The notes under the pieces were generated by a model that was given only the letters and a program-made list of their open reading frames with translations, made no database searches and was not told the DNA's origin. A stretch of 64,000 nt of DNA from Blastomyces gilchristii SLH14081. Its lineage: Eukaryota; Ascomycota; Eurotiomycetes; Onygenales; Ajellomycetaceae. The stretch lies in contig NW_003101681.1 in the NCBI RefSeq assembly GCF_000003855.2, positions 6,646,627 through 6,710,626 of the forward strand. Reading direction: 5' to 3'. How positions within the stretch are numbered: the stretch's first letter is position 1; each line of letters opens with the position of its first letter. The position numbers and the translations under genes were made by a program. Below, piece by piece: positions 34,374-45,679 of the stretch.

Positions 34374-36104
34374 TCATCTTCTAGTAAAGTAATGAAAATT
34401 GAAGCTTTAATTCCTTCTTCTACTATTAGATTTGAAAAGGCCTGTATAAACTATGCTCTGAGAGTTGTAAAGATGAGCTCAAATTATATAATCAGAGAAA
34501 GAGTCTCTTCTTCATTTCTATCAATTAACTCTGAAAATGAACTGAATTAAAATAGATTTCTTGATTGAAATGAAAATAATTCTTCAAAGAAAATATCTTC
34601 TCAACTGTACAGACTATACTCTCTGATTAAAAATCAATTTTCTTCTTTAAATATTGAAAAAGTTGATTATGAGAAGTTATCTCTCTCAAGAGAAAAGCTT
34701 GAATCTCTTATAGACTTACAAATAAGTGAACTATCAAAAGAGAAAGAATATAAACAGTATTTAAAGAGAATTTCTATAATCAATATAAAAGACTCTATTC
34801 TGATTTATTCAGATGACTCAAAAAATGAGAATTTAAATAGATTAGATGCAGGCATTGCTTATACTGAAGATAATACTAATTTTATCTCAGATTTCTGAAA
34901 TCTAGACTGTGAATCTGAAGTCTTTGATACTGAACTATTTGCAATAGTGAAAGCTTTCAAACTTATTAAAGTAAAATCTCATAAAAGAGGAAATAGTTTG
35001 AAAGAGATATGAATATTCTCTGATAGTCAAGCTGCTTTAAAAAGACTTAGAAATAGTCAGATTTATAATGATTAAATAAATCTTGAACTGATCTTAAACT
35101 CTGTTTTAAAAATTTAAAAGAGAAGAATATCAAAGCTGATAATTTATCTGCACTGAGTTCCTACTCATATGAATATTCATGACAATGAGTTGGATGATTC
35201 AGCTGTAAAAAAGGGTGCAGAATTAAGCAGATCTATTTAAAAAATTATATCCTGATCTTTTATAAAGAGAAAAATAAAAGAATCTTGTTTAGATAAGTGA
35301 AATGAAAGCTGGCAGAAATAAAAGAAGAGTATACATTATTCAAGATTTGAAACAAAACTCAAGTGAAAATCTTGTTCAATTAAATATAAAAAGAAAATAT
35401 TCTCATCTATAATACAGCTGAAACTAGAACATGACTATTTCAAATCTTATATACAAAGATTTGATGATAGATTTGACTCAATAGAATGCTTATTCTGTAA
35501 TACAAATGAGAATTGTGAGCATATTATAATACACTGTGTATTATACAATAGTCTCAGAGCCAGATTGAAAGAGAAGTATGATTTAAATCAATTAAATATG
35601 AGATTCTTATTCTCAACTGAGACAGGAATTAAATACTTAATAGACTTTCTATCAGAAACTCAAGCAGCTATAAGAAAATGACTAAATTCAGAATTATCTG
35701 AATATGAAGAGAAGGAAATCAACCAGATATAGTCTGTTAAAACAGCTATATACTATCTTTTAATAATTTGTTTTATTACAGTCTTTCTTTACTTTATCTT
35801 TTTCTTTCAATTCCTTTCTATCTATCTATTTAATGTGTCTATCTTTAAGACTGTGTTCTCTTTTTCTTTGTCATGATATTGTCAAATGATTTCAAAGTAT
35901 CAGAAGATGTTAAAATACTGCAATTTGTAAATGATTTTTGTATTCTGAGCTGGAATTTTCTGATTTTGCATATCTGAAATTGATGAATGTATAATAGTTA
36001 ACTTTACAGATATAGGAAAAACCCTGAGAACTAAAAGTTCTCAGGTAGATATCATAGTCTCTGACTGCATACATCTATAATTGAAGAATAATAATAATAA
36101 TAAT
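34374..36104 (+). pseudogene. LINE 3' segment in retrocopy 1 (RNase H region, 3' UTR, tail)
   Basis: Aligns with LINE-1 from about 1506 on. It includes the RNase H region with Y-S-D-D near 34805 and the C-terminal Cys-His segment near 35490-35540. The stem-loop at 36023-36045 and the (AAT)n tail end it. Confidence 0.85.
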
Positions 36105-36330
36105 GTTCCAAGACACTGCCATGCAACAGAAAGTATTAGATTGATTACAGAGTACTTAACAGAGAAATACTTCTCTTACAACATTCATCTCTGACTTTAA
36201 TATCAAGATCTTAGAAGTAGGTGATCAATCTTGAAAGAATTAAATGAAGATTAATATACTTAAGAAGACACTATCTTTTGAACTCTTATAAGCTCTTATA
36301 AGTGTAAATGAAGACCTGACTTATGAAGGC

Positions 36331-36586
36331 TTCTTGTGAACACTAGCAGCATGCTAATCTGTATGAGACTAGAACTTACATCACAGTCGCATGAGTGTGA
36401 CTGAATCTCATGAAGAAGAATGTGATTCAGAAGAACATATAATCACTGAATAATAACACAGCTGCTTCTGAACATGCTTACAAATGTAAAGAGGCGCTAG
36501 CGGCCACTAATTAATTTAGATAATGTATATAAGAAGCCGGCGTACGCCTGTAATCGTACACTGGCTCAAGCAACCTTTGAATCATA
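36331..36586 (+). mobile_element. 3' end fragment of a gypsy 2 family element with LTR
   Basis: 36331-36420 matches the last internal bases of gypsy 2, including the region before the polypurine tract. 36421-36586 is an LTR with internal deletions; the GCCGGCGTACG hairpin is retained and the expected CACA end reads CATA. Confidence 0.8.
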
Positions 36587-38476
36587 AACTGAATCAAGTC
36601 TCAGTATGTATTATTATTATTATTCTTCATTTATAGATGCATGCAGTCAGAGACTATGACATTTACCTGAGGACTTTTAGTTCTCAGAGCTTTTCCTATA
36701 TCTATCAAGTTAACTATTATACATTTATCAATTTCAGATATATAACATCAGAAAATTTCAGTTCAGAATATAAAAACTGTTTACAAATTACAGTATTTTA
36801 ACATCTTTTAATACTTTGAAATAATTTGATAATATTATAACAAAAGAAAAGAGAACACAGTCTTAAAGATAGACACATTAAATAGATAGATAGAAAAGAA
36901 TAAAAAAGAAAAAGTAAAGTAAAGATAGATTATAACAAATTAAAATTATTAAAAGATAGTGTATAGCTATTTTGACAGACTATATCTAATTAATTTTCAT
37001 CTCTTTATATTCAGATATTTCTGAATTCAGCTTTTTTCTTATAGCTGCTTGAGTTTCTGATAGAAAGTCTATTAAGTATTTAATTCCTGTCTCAGTTGAG
37101 AATAAGAACCTTATATTTAATTGATTTAAATCATACTTCTCTTTCAATCTGGCTCTGAGACTATTATTATTATTATTATTATTCTTCAATTATAGATGTA
37201 TGCAGTCAGAGACTATGACATCTACCTGAGAACTTTAGTTCTCAGGGTTTTTTCTATGTCTGTAAAGTTAACTATTATACATTCATCAATTTCAGATATG
37301 CAAAATCAGAAAATTCCAGCCCAGAATACAAAAACTGTTTACAAATTGCAGTGTTTTAACATCTTTTGATACTTTGAAATCATTTGACAATATCATGACA
37401 AAAGAAAAGAGAAAAAGAACACAGTCTCAAAGATAGACACATTAAATAAATAGATAGAAAGAAATTGAAAGAAAAAGATAAAGAAAAAGATAAAGTAAAG
37501 AGAGACTATAACAAAACAAATTATTAAAAGAGAGTGTATAGCTGTTTTAACAGACTATATCTGATTAATTTCCTCCTCTTCATACTCAGATAATTCTGAA
37601 TTTAGTCATTTTCTTATAGCTGCTTGAGTTTCTGATAGAAAGTCTATTAAGTATTTAATTCCTGTCTCAGTTGAGAATAAGAATCTCATATTTAATTGAT
37701 TTAGATCATACTTCTCTTTCAATCTGACTCTGAGACTATTGTATAATGCACAGTGTATTACAATATACTCAGGATTCTCATTTGTATTGCAGAATGAGCA
37801 TTCTATTGAGTCAAATCTATCATCAAATCTTTGTATATAAGATTTGAAAAAGCCATGTCCTAGTTTCAGCTGTATTATAGATGAGAATATTTTCTTTTTA
37901 TATTTAATTAAACAAGATTTCCACTTGGATTTTGTTTTAAATCTTGAATAATATATACTCTTCTTTTGTTTCTGCCAGCTTTCATTTCACTTGTCTAAAC
38001 AAGATTCTTTTATTTTTCTCTTTATAAAAGATCAGGACACAATTTTTTAAATAGATCTGCTTAATTCTGCACTCTTTTTTACAGCTGAATCAGTCAATTC
38101 ATTATCATGAATATTCATGTAAGCAGAAACTTAGTGTAGATGAATTATCAGCTTTGATATTCTTCTCTTTTGAATTTTCAAAACAGAGTTTAAGATCAGT
38201 TCAAGATTCATTTAATCATTATAAATCTGACTATTTCTAAGTCTTTTTAAAGCAGCTTGACTATCAGAGAATATTCATGCCTCTTTCAAACAATTTCCTC
38301 TTTTATGAGATTTTATTTCAATGAGTTTGAAAGCTTTTACTATTATAAATAGTTCAGCATCAAAGACTTCACATTCAGAGCCTAGATTTCAGAAATCTGA
38401 GATAAAATTAATATTATCTTCAGTATAAGCAATGTCTGCATCTAATCTATTCAAGTTCTCATTTTTTGAGTCATCT

Positions 38477-38573
38477 GAATTATCAGCTTTAATATTCTTC
38501 TCTTTTGAATTTTCAAAATAGAGTTTAAGATCAGTTCAAGATTCATTTAATCATTATAAATCTGACTATTTGT
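38477..38573 (-). repeat. Misplaced LINE patch inside retrocopy 2
   Basis: About 95 bases duplicate the sequence at 38146-38240 in the same orientation. They replace the ~130 bases of LINE normally found here. Short microhomologies (AAATAG and ATTCAGATGAC) sit at the two junctions, as in a reverse-transcriptase jump. Confidence 0.75.
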
Positions 38574-38639
38574 AAGTCTATAAGAGATTCAAGCTTTTCT
38601 CTCCAGAGAGATAACTTCTCATGATCAACTTTTTCAACA

Positions 38640-39307
38640 CTACGGGCGCTAGTCACCCGCAGGATGCACCTTAAGCTAATTACATTTAACCCCCTATAAT
38701 TAACTGACCACCGTGTCCGTCCTCTTGGGCCAGCCACTAATTTCCAGGGGTGTTAGTTAGTGGCTGCCACTGCCCACTTGATGGCATACACACCAAGCTT
38801 CCAGTTGCTGATCTCAGCCTCATTAGATGCTCATAGGCCTACCAATCAGCTGTCATGGCCTCGCCCCATGTTAGGGACTAATCATAGGCTTGATGACTGC
38901 AGTTCTCCCTGCCAGTATTAGGGCTTGACAGTGAGCTTGCAGGCTCGAGCCTATCAGAGTGCTCTGTCTAGGGCCTAGATGCGCGTCTAGGCCTGCTAGT
39001 CGGGTGGTTTTCAAAATCATTCCCTGTATTTGGGGGGGAGCTAGGCTCTGATGACAGCCCTAGTTAGGGACTTGCTTAAGTAGTGTATAACCACTACATT
39101 AGGCTTGACTCTACATTGTTAGAACCTTGACGGGTGCACAGTAGAATAGTGAGACATTGGCATTTCATGCTGGCCCTGGTGAGTGTTTGCAGGATCTTGC
39201 TTAACTAGTGACTTGGCTTGCAGTAGAGAGTTCTACCCCGCACCAAGCCTTACTAATTAGACTCAGCCTCTATTACATGGGGGCTTTCATGGGTAAGAAG
39301 TGGCAGG
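38640..39307 (-). other. Body of the 749-nt unit (well-preserved copy)
   Basis: 668 bases, GC-richer than anything around it, with intact CC, GG and CG. No long open frame on either strand. It contains inverted pairs such as TAGTTAGTGGCTGCCACTG near 38751-38769. Likely a non-coding RNA copy; identity unknown. Confidence 0.65.
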
Positions 39308-39388
39308 TGCCAGCGGTGGGATTCGAACCCACGCACCTCTAATGTGTGCGGCCTTGGTTACCAGTCTTATCAACTGGGCCACGCTGGC
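39308..39388 (-). ncRNA. tRNA-like head of the 749-nt unit (well-preserved copy)
   Basis: Read on the minus strand: a 7-bp acceptor stem (GCCAGCG with CGCTGGC), discriminator A, a perfect 5-bp T stem (GTGGG/CCCAC), a perfect B box GGTTCGAATCC and an A box TGGCCCAGTTG. The interval between the boxes is about 8 bases longer than in a standard tRNA. I cannot draw a normal D arm and a 7-base anticodon loop with U33. It could be a tRNA with a small intron, a tRNA-derived SINE head, or a tRNA fused to a longer RNA. Confidence 0.65.
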
Positions 39389-42300
39389 TCTGAGACTATT
39401 ATATAATGTATAATATATTACAATATACTCAGGATTTTCATTTGCATTGCAGAATGACCATTCTGTTAAATCAAATCTATTATCAAGTCTTTGTATATAG
39501 AATTTGAAATAATCATGTTCTAGTTTCAGCTGAATTATAGATGAGAATATTTTCTTTTTATATTTAATTAAATAAGATTTTTACTTAGATTTTATCTCAA
39601 ATCTTGAATAATGTATACTCTTCTTTTGTTTCTGTCAGCTTTTATTTCACTTATTTAAATAAGATTCTTTTATCTTTCTCTTTATAAAAGACCAGAACAC
39701 TGTTTTTTGAATAGATCTGCTTAATTCTGAACTCTTTTTAGCTGCTGAATCAGTCAATTCATTGCCATGAATATATATATAAGCAGGAACTTAGTGTAAA
39801 TGAATTATTCATTTTAATAATCTTCTTTTTTAAATCTTTATCACAGAATTTAAAATCAGTTCAAGATTCATTTAACTATTATAAATCTGACTATTTTTAA
39901 GTCTTTTCAAAGCAGCTTGACTATCAGAGAATATGTATATCTCTTTTAAGTTATTTTCTCTTTTATAAGATTTTATCTTAATAAGTGTAAAAGCTTTTAC
40001 TATTATAAATAGTTCAGCATCAAAGACTTCAGATTCACAGCTCAAATTTCAGAAATCTGTGATGAAATTAATATTATCTTCAGTGTAAGCAATGTCTGCA
40101 TCTAATCTGTTCAAACTCTTATTTTTTAAGTAATCTGAGTAAACCAGAATAGAGTCTTTTATATTAATTATAGACATCTTCTTCAAATGCTGTTCATATT
40201 CTCTCTCTTTAAATAGTTCACTTATTTGTAAGTCTATAAGAGATTTCAGCTTTTCTCTTCAGACAGATATCTTCTCATGATCAATTTTCTCAATATTTAA
40301 TGAAGAAAATTGATTTTTAATCAGTGAACATAGTTTATACAGTTGAGAGAGCATTTTCTTTGAAGCACTATTCTTATTTCAATCAAGAAATCTACTTCAA
40401 TCCAGTTCATTTTCTGTGTTAATTAATGAAAATGAAGAAGAGACTCTTTCTCTGATTATAAGATTTAAGCTCATCTTCATAACTCTCAGAGCATAGTTCA
40501 TGCAGGCCTTTTTAAATCAGATCACAGAAGATAGAATTGAAGCTTTAATTTTTATTATTACTTCAATAGAAGATGATTTGAATACTCTCAGAATTCTTCT
40601 CAAAGCTCTGTTTTACAGACTTTGAAAGAGTTCAGTGAAATTATCTTGATTATTTCATCAAACTTGAACTTTATAATCAGTTACTGAGATGATACAGGCT
40701 ATGTATAATTATCTTATAGTCTGAAAGAATAGATCTCTCTCAGTATTTAATAGTCTGATTACACTATTCAGTAGTCTCTCTGTCTTGATGATTCTTTATT
40801 GAATATGATATTTAAAATTCAACTTGAAGTTTAATCATACTTCTAGTTATTTAGTATTCAAACTGAGTTTAATCTCTTTATTCAAAAGAGTTAGACTTAG
40901 ATTTTTCTCATTGAATCTTGAAAAAAAGTGAATTAACTCAGTTTTATTCATATCAAGTTGAATTAGATTGATATCTGCTCTAACAAAGATTTTCTTTACT
41001 ACTTTCTCAATTACTTTTAAATTTTCTTTAATTGTCTTTGAACTGTAGACTAGATCAATATTATCTACATAACTTAAAGATCTCACTATTTTTATCTCTC
41101 TATTCTTGAATAGATATGCAGTGTATATTGCAAATAGAACTGATGAAATTAAAGATTCTTACAGTACTTCTATTTTTATCTCAGTCTTATCTTATTTCAT
41201 TTCATCAAAGAATAGTTATATAATTCTTTTAGATATAAAACAGTTAATTCATTTTATTAGAGAAAGTGACAGTTTTAACATCTTCAAAGTTTGAATTATT
41301 TTAGACTTTGATACATGATTAAATGCATCTTTTATATTAATAAAAACTGCAGTTGAGATCAGGTCTTCATACTTTGCTATTTGAATATTATAAACAACTG
41401 AAAGAACAGTGTCAATTACAGAACATTGTTTTCTATCTTTCATTTATTCATTAAATAGAAGAGAATTACTAATACATCTTATAAAAGATAATTTAGCAGC
41501 TATTATCTTTTCTAGAATTTTTTCTAAACAGTTCAACAGAGATATTACTCTATATGACTTAGAAATTAAAGCTTTTCTATTAGATTTTACAAGAATTACT
41601 TCAGTAGCTTCTCTTCAGTATTCAGAATGATAATCATTTTTTAAGAGATTGAAAAAGAGCTTAAAATATTCATTTTTCAAGTAGAAATATATGTTTTGAA
41701 TAATTAAGTGATTGATTGAATCAGGCCCTGCAGCAGTTTTAATTAAACTTGAGAATATAACTGACTCTAGTTTATCATATATAAGCTCAGATCATTCTCA
41801 GTTATTTTTATCAATATATTTATAAAGTGACATATTCTTCTCTTCTAAATATGATGAGTTTTGAAAGAGAATTCTTATAAAAGCTTAACACTTTTTCTCA
41901 AAAGAGTTCACTGTATATAATTCATTCTGAAATGCATATTCTAAGATTGCAAGCTTTGCTACACTTCTTATTTTAGTATAGTTGAAGACTTTAAACACTT
42001 CTTTTTCTTATACTTCTTTAAGAAATCTGTTTCAGCAGTCTGTTTTAGCTCTTTTAATATCTGAGAAATATTCATTTCAGATAGCTTTGAACTCTTTATC
42101 AGATATTAAGTTATTCTTTCAATCTCTCTTAGCAATGACTAATTGTTTTCTTTTAGAAGTGATATTCTCATTTCATCAAGATTTGAAATACTCAGAAGAC
42201 TTTTTCTTTGAAATAGTTTCTCTAATACTTGTTAGAAGAATAGATGTAATCAGCTTTACTCTATTCTTAAGTATTTCATTTGAGATATCTTGACTCTGAT

Positions 42301-42581
42301 TTCAATAGACCTTACTCTGCTTTTCAGATTTCATCTGTTTTACACTTTCTTTAACTGCTTTTTAATCAGTTTTTTCAAAGTTATACTGATTAGAGAGAAG
42401 AGGATTTTCAGTCATTTCTTTTTCACTCATTTTAATATCAAATTGAATGATCTTATGATCTGATTCTGAGGTCTTATTTGAATTAATAAATCAGTTTATA
42501 AGTCTTTTTTCAATTAGACTTTATAATATGAAAGTTAGATCTATAATAGATCTCTGGTTCATATCTTTTCTAAAGAATGTT

Positions 42582-42681
42582 NNNNNNNNNNNNNNNNNNN
42601 NNNNNNNNNNNNNNNNNNNNNNNNNNNNNNNNNNNNNNNNNNNNNNNNNNNNNNNNNNNNNNNNNNNNNNNNNNNNNNNNN
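42582..42681. other. Assembly gap (100 N)
   Basis: Exactly 100 N. The 175 bases before the gap (42407-42581) and the ~176 bases after it (42682-42857) are near-identical LINE sequence, so the two contigs probably overlap. Confidence 0.98.
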
Positions 42682-42943
42682 TTCAGTCATTTCTTTTTTC
42701 ACTCATTTTAATATCAAATTGAATGATCTTATGATCTGATTCTGAGGTCTTATTTGAATTAATAAATCAGTTTATAAGTCTTTTTTCAATTAGACTTTAT
42801 AATATGAAAGTTAGATCTATAATAGATTTCTGTTTCATATCTTTTCTAAAGAACGTTTATTGATCAGACTTGTTAACTAAATCTATTAAATACTTAAAAG
42901 TTTATTTAATCAGTTTTTCTGCTCTTACTACTCTTCTGCATTC

Positions 42944-43118
42944 TGTGATTTAAAGGTTGATTAAGCCAGCGTACGATTACAGGCGTACGCCGGCTTCTTA
43001 TATATTGTAATATTTTACACTAAATTAATTAGTGGCCACTATGGCCCCTTTACACTTATAAGCAAGTTCGGAAGCAGCCGCGTTATTATCCGACAGTCGT
43101 ATGTTCTTCCGAATCACA
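42944..43118 (-). repeat. 3' LTR of gypsy 3 (175 bp)
   Basis: TGTGATTT...GAATCACA on the plus strand. It keeps most CG dinucleotides, including the GCGTACG hairpin at about 42965-42997. Confidence 0.9.
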
Positions 43119-43647
43119 TCCTGCCTCACCAGATTCAGTCACACTCACATGATCATGTCATACACCCTAGCTTCATGCAGATTAGCTTGTCACTAGTATT
43201 TCATGATTGTGTAATCTATCTCTGATTCAGCTAGTGTTCTGTGTACACTCTCATAAAGAAACTTTCACTATATTACATCACTTATTCACTAACTTTTCTC
43301 ATTCTTCAATCATCTTCTTCATCATCATTATCATTGAATGTCACTATCTCATTCAAGATTTCTATCTCTTCTTTTATTCAACTCTTTCTATCTGTTCATC
43401 TATCACATTATATGTGTTTCTGGTGATGGCTCCCTGTTCTCATAACAAGCATTCTCATAGTACTCATACTGAGCAGTTTGTTAGCAGTAAGTGTAATACA
43501 TTGTGAAACATGAGCAGGACTTATTTATCTTCTAACAATCACCAGAATGTACTATTATAAATGACACATCTTCTTCATCTTCTTATACATTCTTGATCAT
43601 TTTCCTTCACAGCGGGTTTCTGATTGTGTTTTCTGACATGATTTTGT

Positions 43648-45170
43648 GTGAACACAGATGCTGATATATTTATTTTTATTTATATAGAATCTTCACACAT
43701 TGACAGATTCATGTTTATCAATGATAGTGAACTCAATATTGAATCATTGATTGAGAACTTGAAGAATGCAATAATGAAGAAATTGTCTGTATTATATGTA
43801 ACTGAGTCTTTCATGTCTCTCTCTGCTCTCTCTGTTTCTTTCTCTGCTGCTTCTCTCTCTCAATCTTCTACACCTGTCTCTGTGTCTGATTCTCTCACTT
43901 CTGCTACCTCTGTCTCTGTGTCTGATTCTCTCACTTCTGCTATCTCTGCCCTCTCTGATTCTGCCATCTCTGCTTTCATTATCAGCTCTCCCTGTTTCAA
44001 GAAGATGTTGTGTAGGCTTAATAAACTACATTTCTCAGTGTGTACACTTTCATTCTTCTTGTCAATCCCTAGAATAATTTATTGTATGAAGACTGTGTAT
44101 AATATAACTATCTGAAGCTCAGCTGTGAACACTGATTATTACATTCATTTTAAATATTCATGATGAAGTAATTATTTATTCATATCAGAGAATCACTTCT
44201 CTTTTTAACAGTATCAAGATTATAAGTCTTTTTCTTTTTCATCTTTTCTTTCTAACACTGATTTTTCTGTTCTTAGAGAAAATTATTATAAGTTTTATTA
44301 TATATGAAGTCATGATATTCACAGATATTAAGAAACTTTTTATAACTGTAAAGTTTAATATTGCAGAAATATTCACTCTGATAAATTTCTTCAGAATGAT
44401 AGATCTATATCAGTCTATTCTCTAGTATCTGTTATTCAACTTCATAGTACAGGCAAAAGATATTCATATTTTCAGAAACAGAAATACAGATATCATACTC
44501 TTTTACACTCACAGTTATAAGACTCATACATCTTGTCTGAGATGTTGTTATGAGAATGAGCTGTTCATATACTATGTTCTGCTTTCTGTATTTCTCTGTG
44601 TCTCTCTCTCTCTTTCTGAGAAGGCTCATGTGTGTTGTAATTACATGTACAAGTCTAAGATCAGTAGATATTTATTTGATAATTATTATCTCTGCTTTTA
44701 CAGTTTTATATACTAATAATAGTTCTTAGTTGCTTCAGTATCAGAGATCATTTTAATTGAAGATGATAACATTACTGAGACTACTCTCTCTTATTCTTAA
44801 GCTTCTTCTATTATTTTCTCTTTCTTCTCTGCAGAGAAGATTATGTATATACTGAGTTATAAGTATTCAGTCTTAAGTGACTTTCACTGTTGTTTATCTG
44901 ATTCTGTATCTTCTTCTTCTTCTATTTCTTCTGTCTCTGTTTCTTCTGCTCTAACTTCTGATTCTGTGAGTTTCATACTCTTCTTCAATTTTTCTACATG
45001 TACACATATGCATTTCTATATTGATATTTCAGTCAATCTTGTGATAAATGACATTAATATTGTATACAGAGTGATAGAGAAATCAGAGATATATACAGTG
45101 TTATTATAAGAGTGACTTGCAGCTCTTGAATTTCTTATAAATCTCAAGTTTTAAGATTTCTTTTTGTTTT
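43648..45170 (+). pseudogene. Antisense gene of gypsy 3 (aORF), probably multi-exon
   Basis: Opposite in strand to gag-pol and placed between integrase and the 3' LTR. The first exon opens at 43648 with 155 codons and a long Ser/Thr/Val-rich repeat region (S-V-S-D-S-L-T-S-A repeated twice). It ends in the same M-K-T-V-Y-N segment as in gypsy 2. The last exon-like frame at 44843-45109 matches its gypsy 2 counterpart, including V-N-L-V-I-N-D-I-N. The middle part (about 44140-44740) is broken. No family recognised. Confidence 0.6.
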
Positions 45171-45679
45171 TGATGTTTTTCAGATGATGTGATGTTGGAA
45201 ATAGATTAAATATGTAATGTATGAAAATGAATGAGATATGTATAACATTTGTCTTTTACAGCTGACTCTTATAATTGATGATCAATTCATTTCTCTTTTC
45301 TTACACTTTTTTTCTTTATCTGCTAGTCACTACTCTTACATGATCTCTATATAATACAGTATTCAGTGACTAGATTCAGTAGCTTTTATCTTTCATAATT
45401 CTGTCTCATGCATTATACTGTCTCTCTTCACTCACTCAGATCACTACAGTGAATGATTCATTGAAACTAATCTTACTCAATCTCTGAGTATCTTCAGAGG
45501 TTGAGATGACTTGATCTTACATGTTCACAGATGTTTCAGATAGTTCATTCTCTGTGATCTCTGTGATTAAACTGATGTAAACAGTTGAATTTAACTCTGA
45601 ATTCCTTTTTCTTCTGTGATCTGACTTATATATAAGTCTACTACTTTAAGATTGCTCTTTGCTACTTTGCATTCACTGT

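Larger units (their letters stand above)
33625..36104 (+). mobile_element. Chimeric retrocopy 1: tRNA-like-headed 749-nt unit fused to LINE 3' sequence
   Basis: Flanked by a 17-bp target duplication GTTYCAAGACACTGCCA (33612-33628 and 36105-36121). It consists of a 749-base unit (33625-34373) with a tRNA-like 5' end, then LINE sequence from mid-RT to the 3' UTR, stem-loop and (AAT)n tail (34374-36104). Long duplication, 3' tail and 5' truncation of the LINE part indicate target-primed reverse transcription. The 749-base unit recurs at 38640-39388 attached to a different LINE position. The whole copy, including the unit, is mutated. Confidence 0.85.
33161..36330 (+). pseudogene. gag-like fragment, interrupted by chimeric retrocopy 1
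   Basis: An ATG near 33163 opens a frame with many transition stops. It contains a W-R-M-E-M-L-G-K segment near 33430 and N-I-L-F-Q-D-T-A just before the insertion (33612-33628). The frame resumes at 36105 after the retrocopy. Length and composition resemble a copia- or gypsy-type Gag. It is joined near 36331 to the 3' end of a gypsy 2 family element, so the whole is a mosaic. No pol found. Confidence 0.45.
37166..39388 (-). mobile_element. Chimeric retrocopy 2: 749-nt unit fused to LINE 3' sequence
   Basis: Minus-strand insertion flanked by the 15-bp duplication GGCTCTGAGACTATT (37151-37165 and 39386-39400). The (AAT)n tail lies at the left end. The LINE part is 37166-38639 and the 749-base unit is 38640-39388. 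The unit starts with the same tRNA-like bases and ends at the same position as in retrocopy 1, but joins LINE at a different point (equivalent to LINE-1 position ~1788 instead of ~1506). The unit is nearly free of the decay seen in the LINE part. Confidence 0.87.
36627..42943 (-). pseudogene. LINE-3 ORF2: RT, RNase H and part of endonuclease, broken
   Basis: Same domain order as LINE-1. The palm motif reads Y-V-D-N near 41065. A relatively open RT frame is at 41249-41443. RNase H is at about 39700-40160. The frame is broken by many stops, by retrocopy 2 (37166-39388) and by the gap at 42582-42681. The endonuclease continues beyond gypsy 3 at 51258. Confidence 0.82.

Noticed and set aside
42528..42722. 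A 64-residue open frame across the gap
   Set aside because: It only appears open because of N bases.
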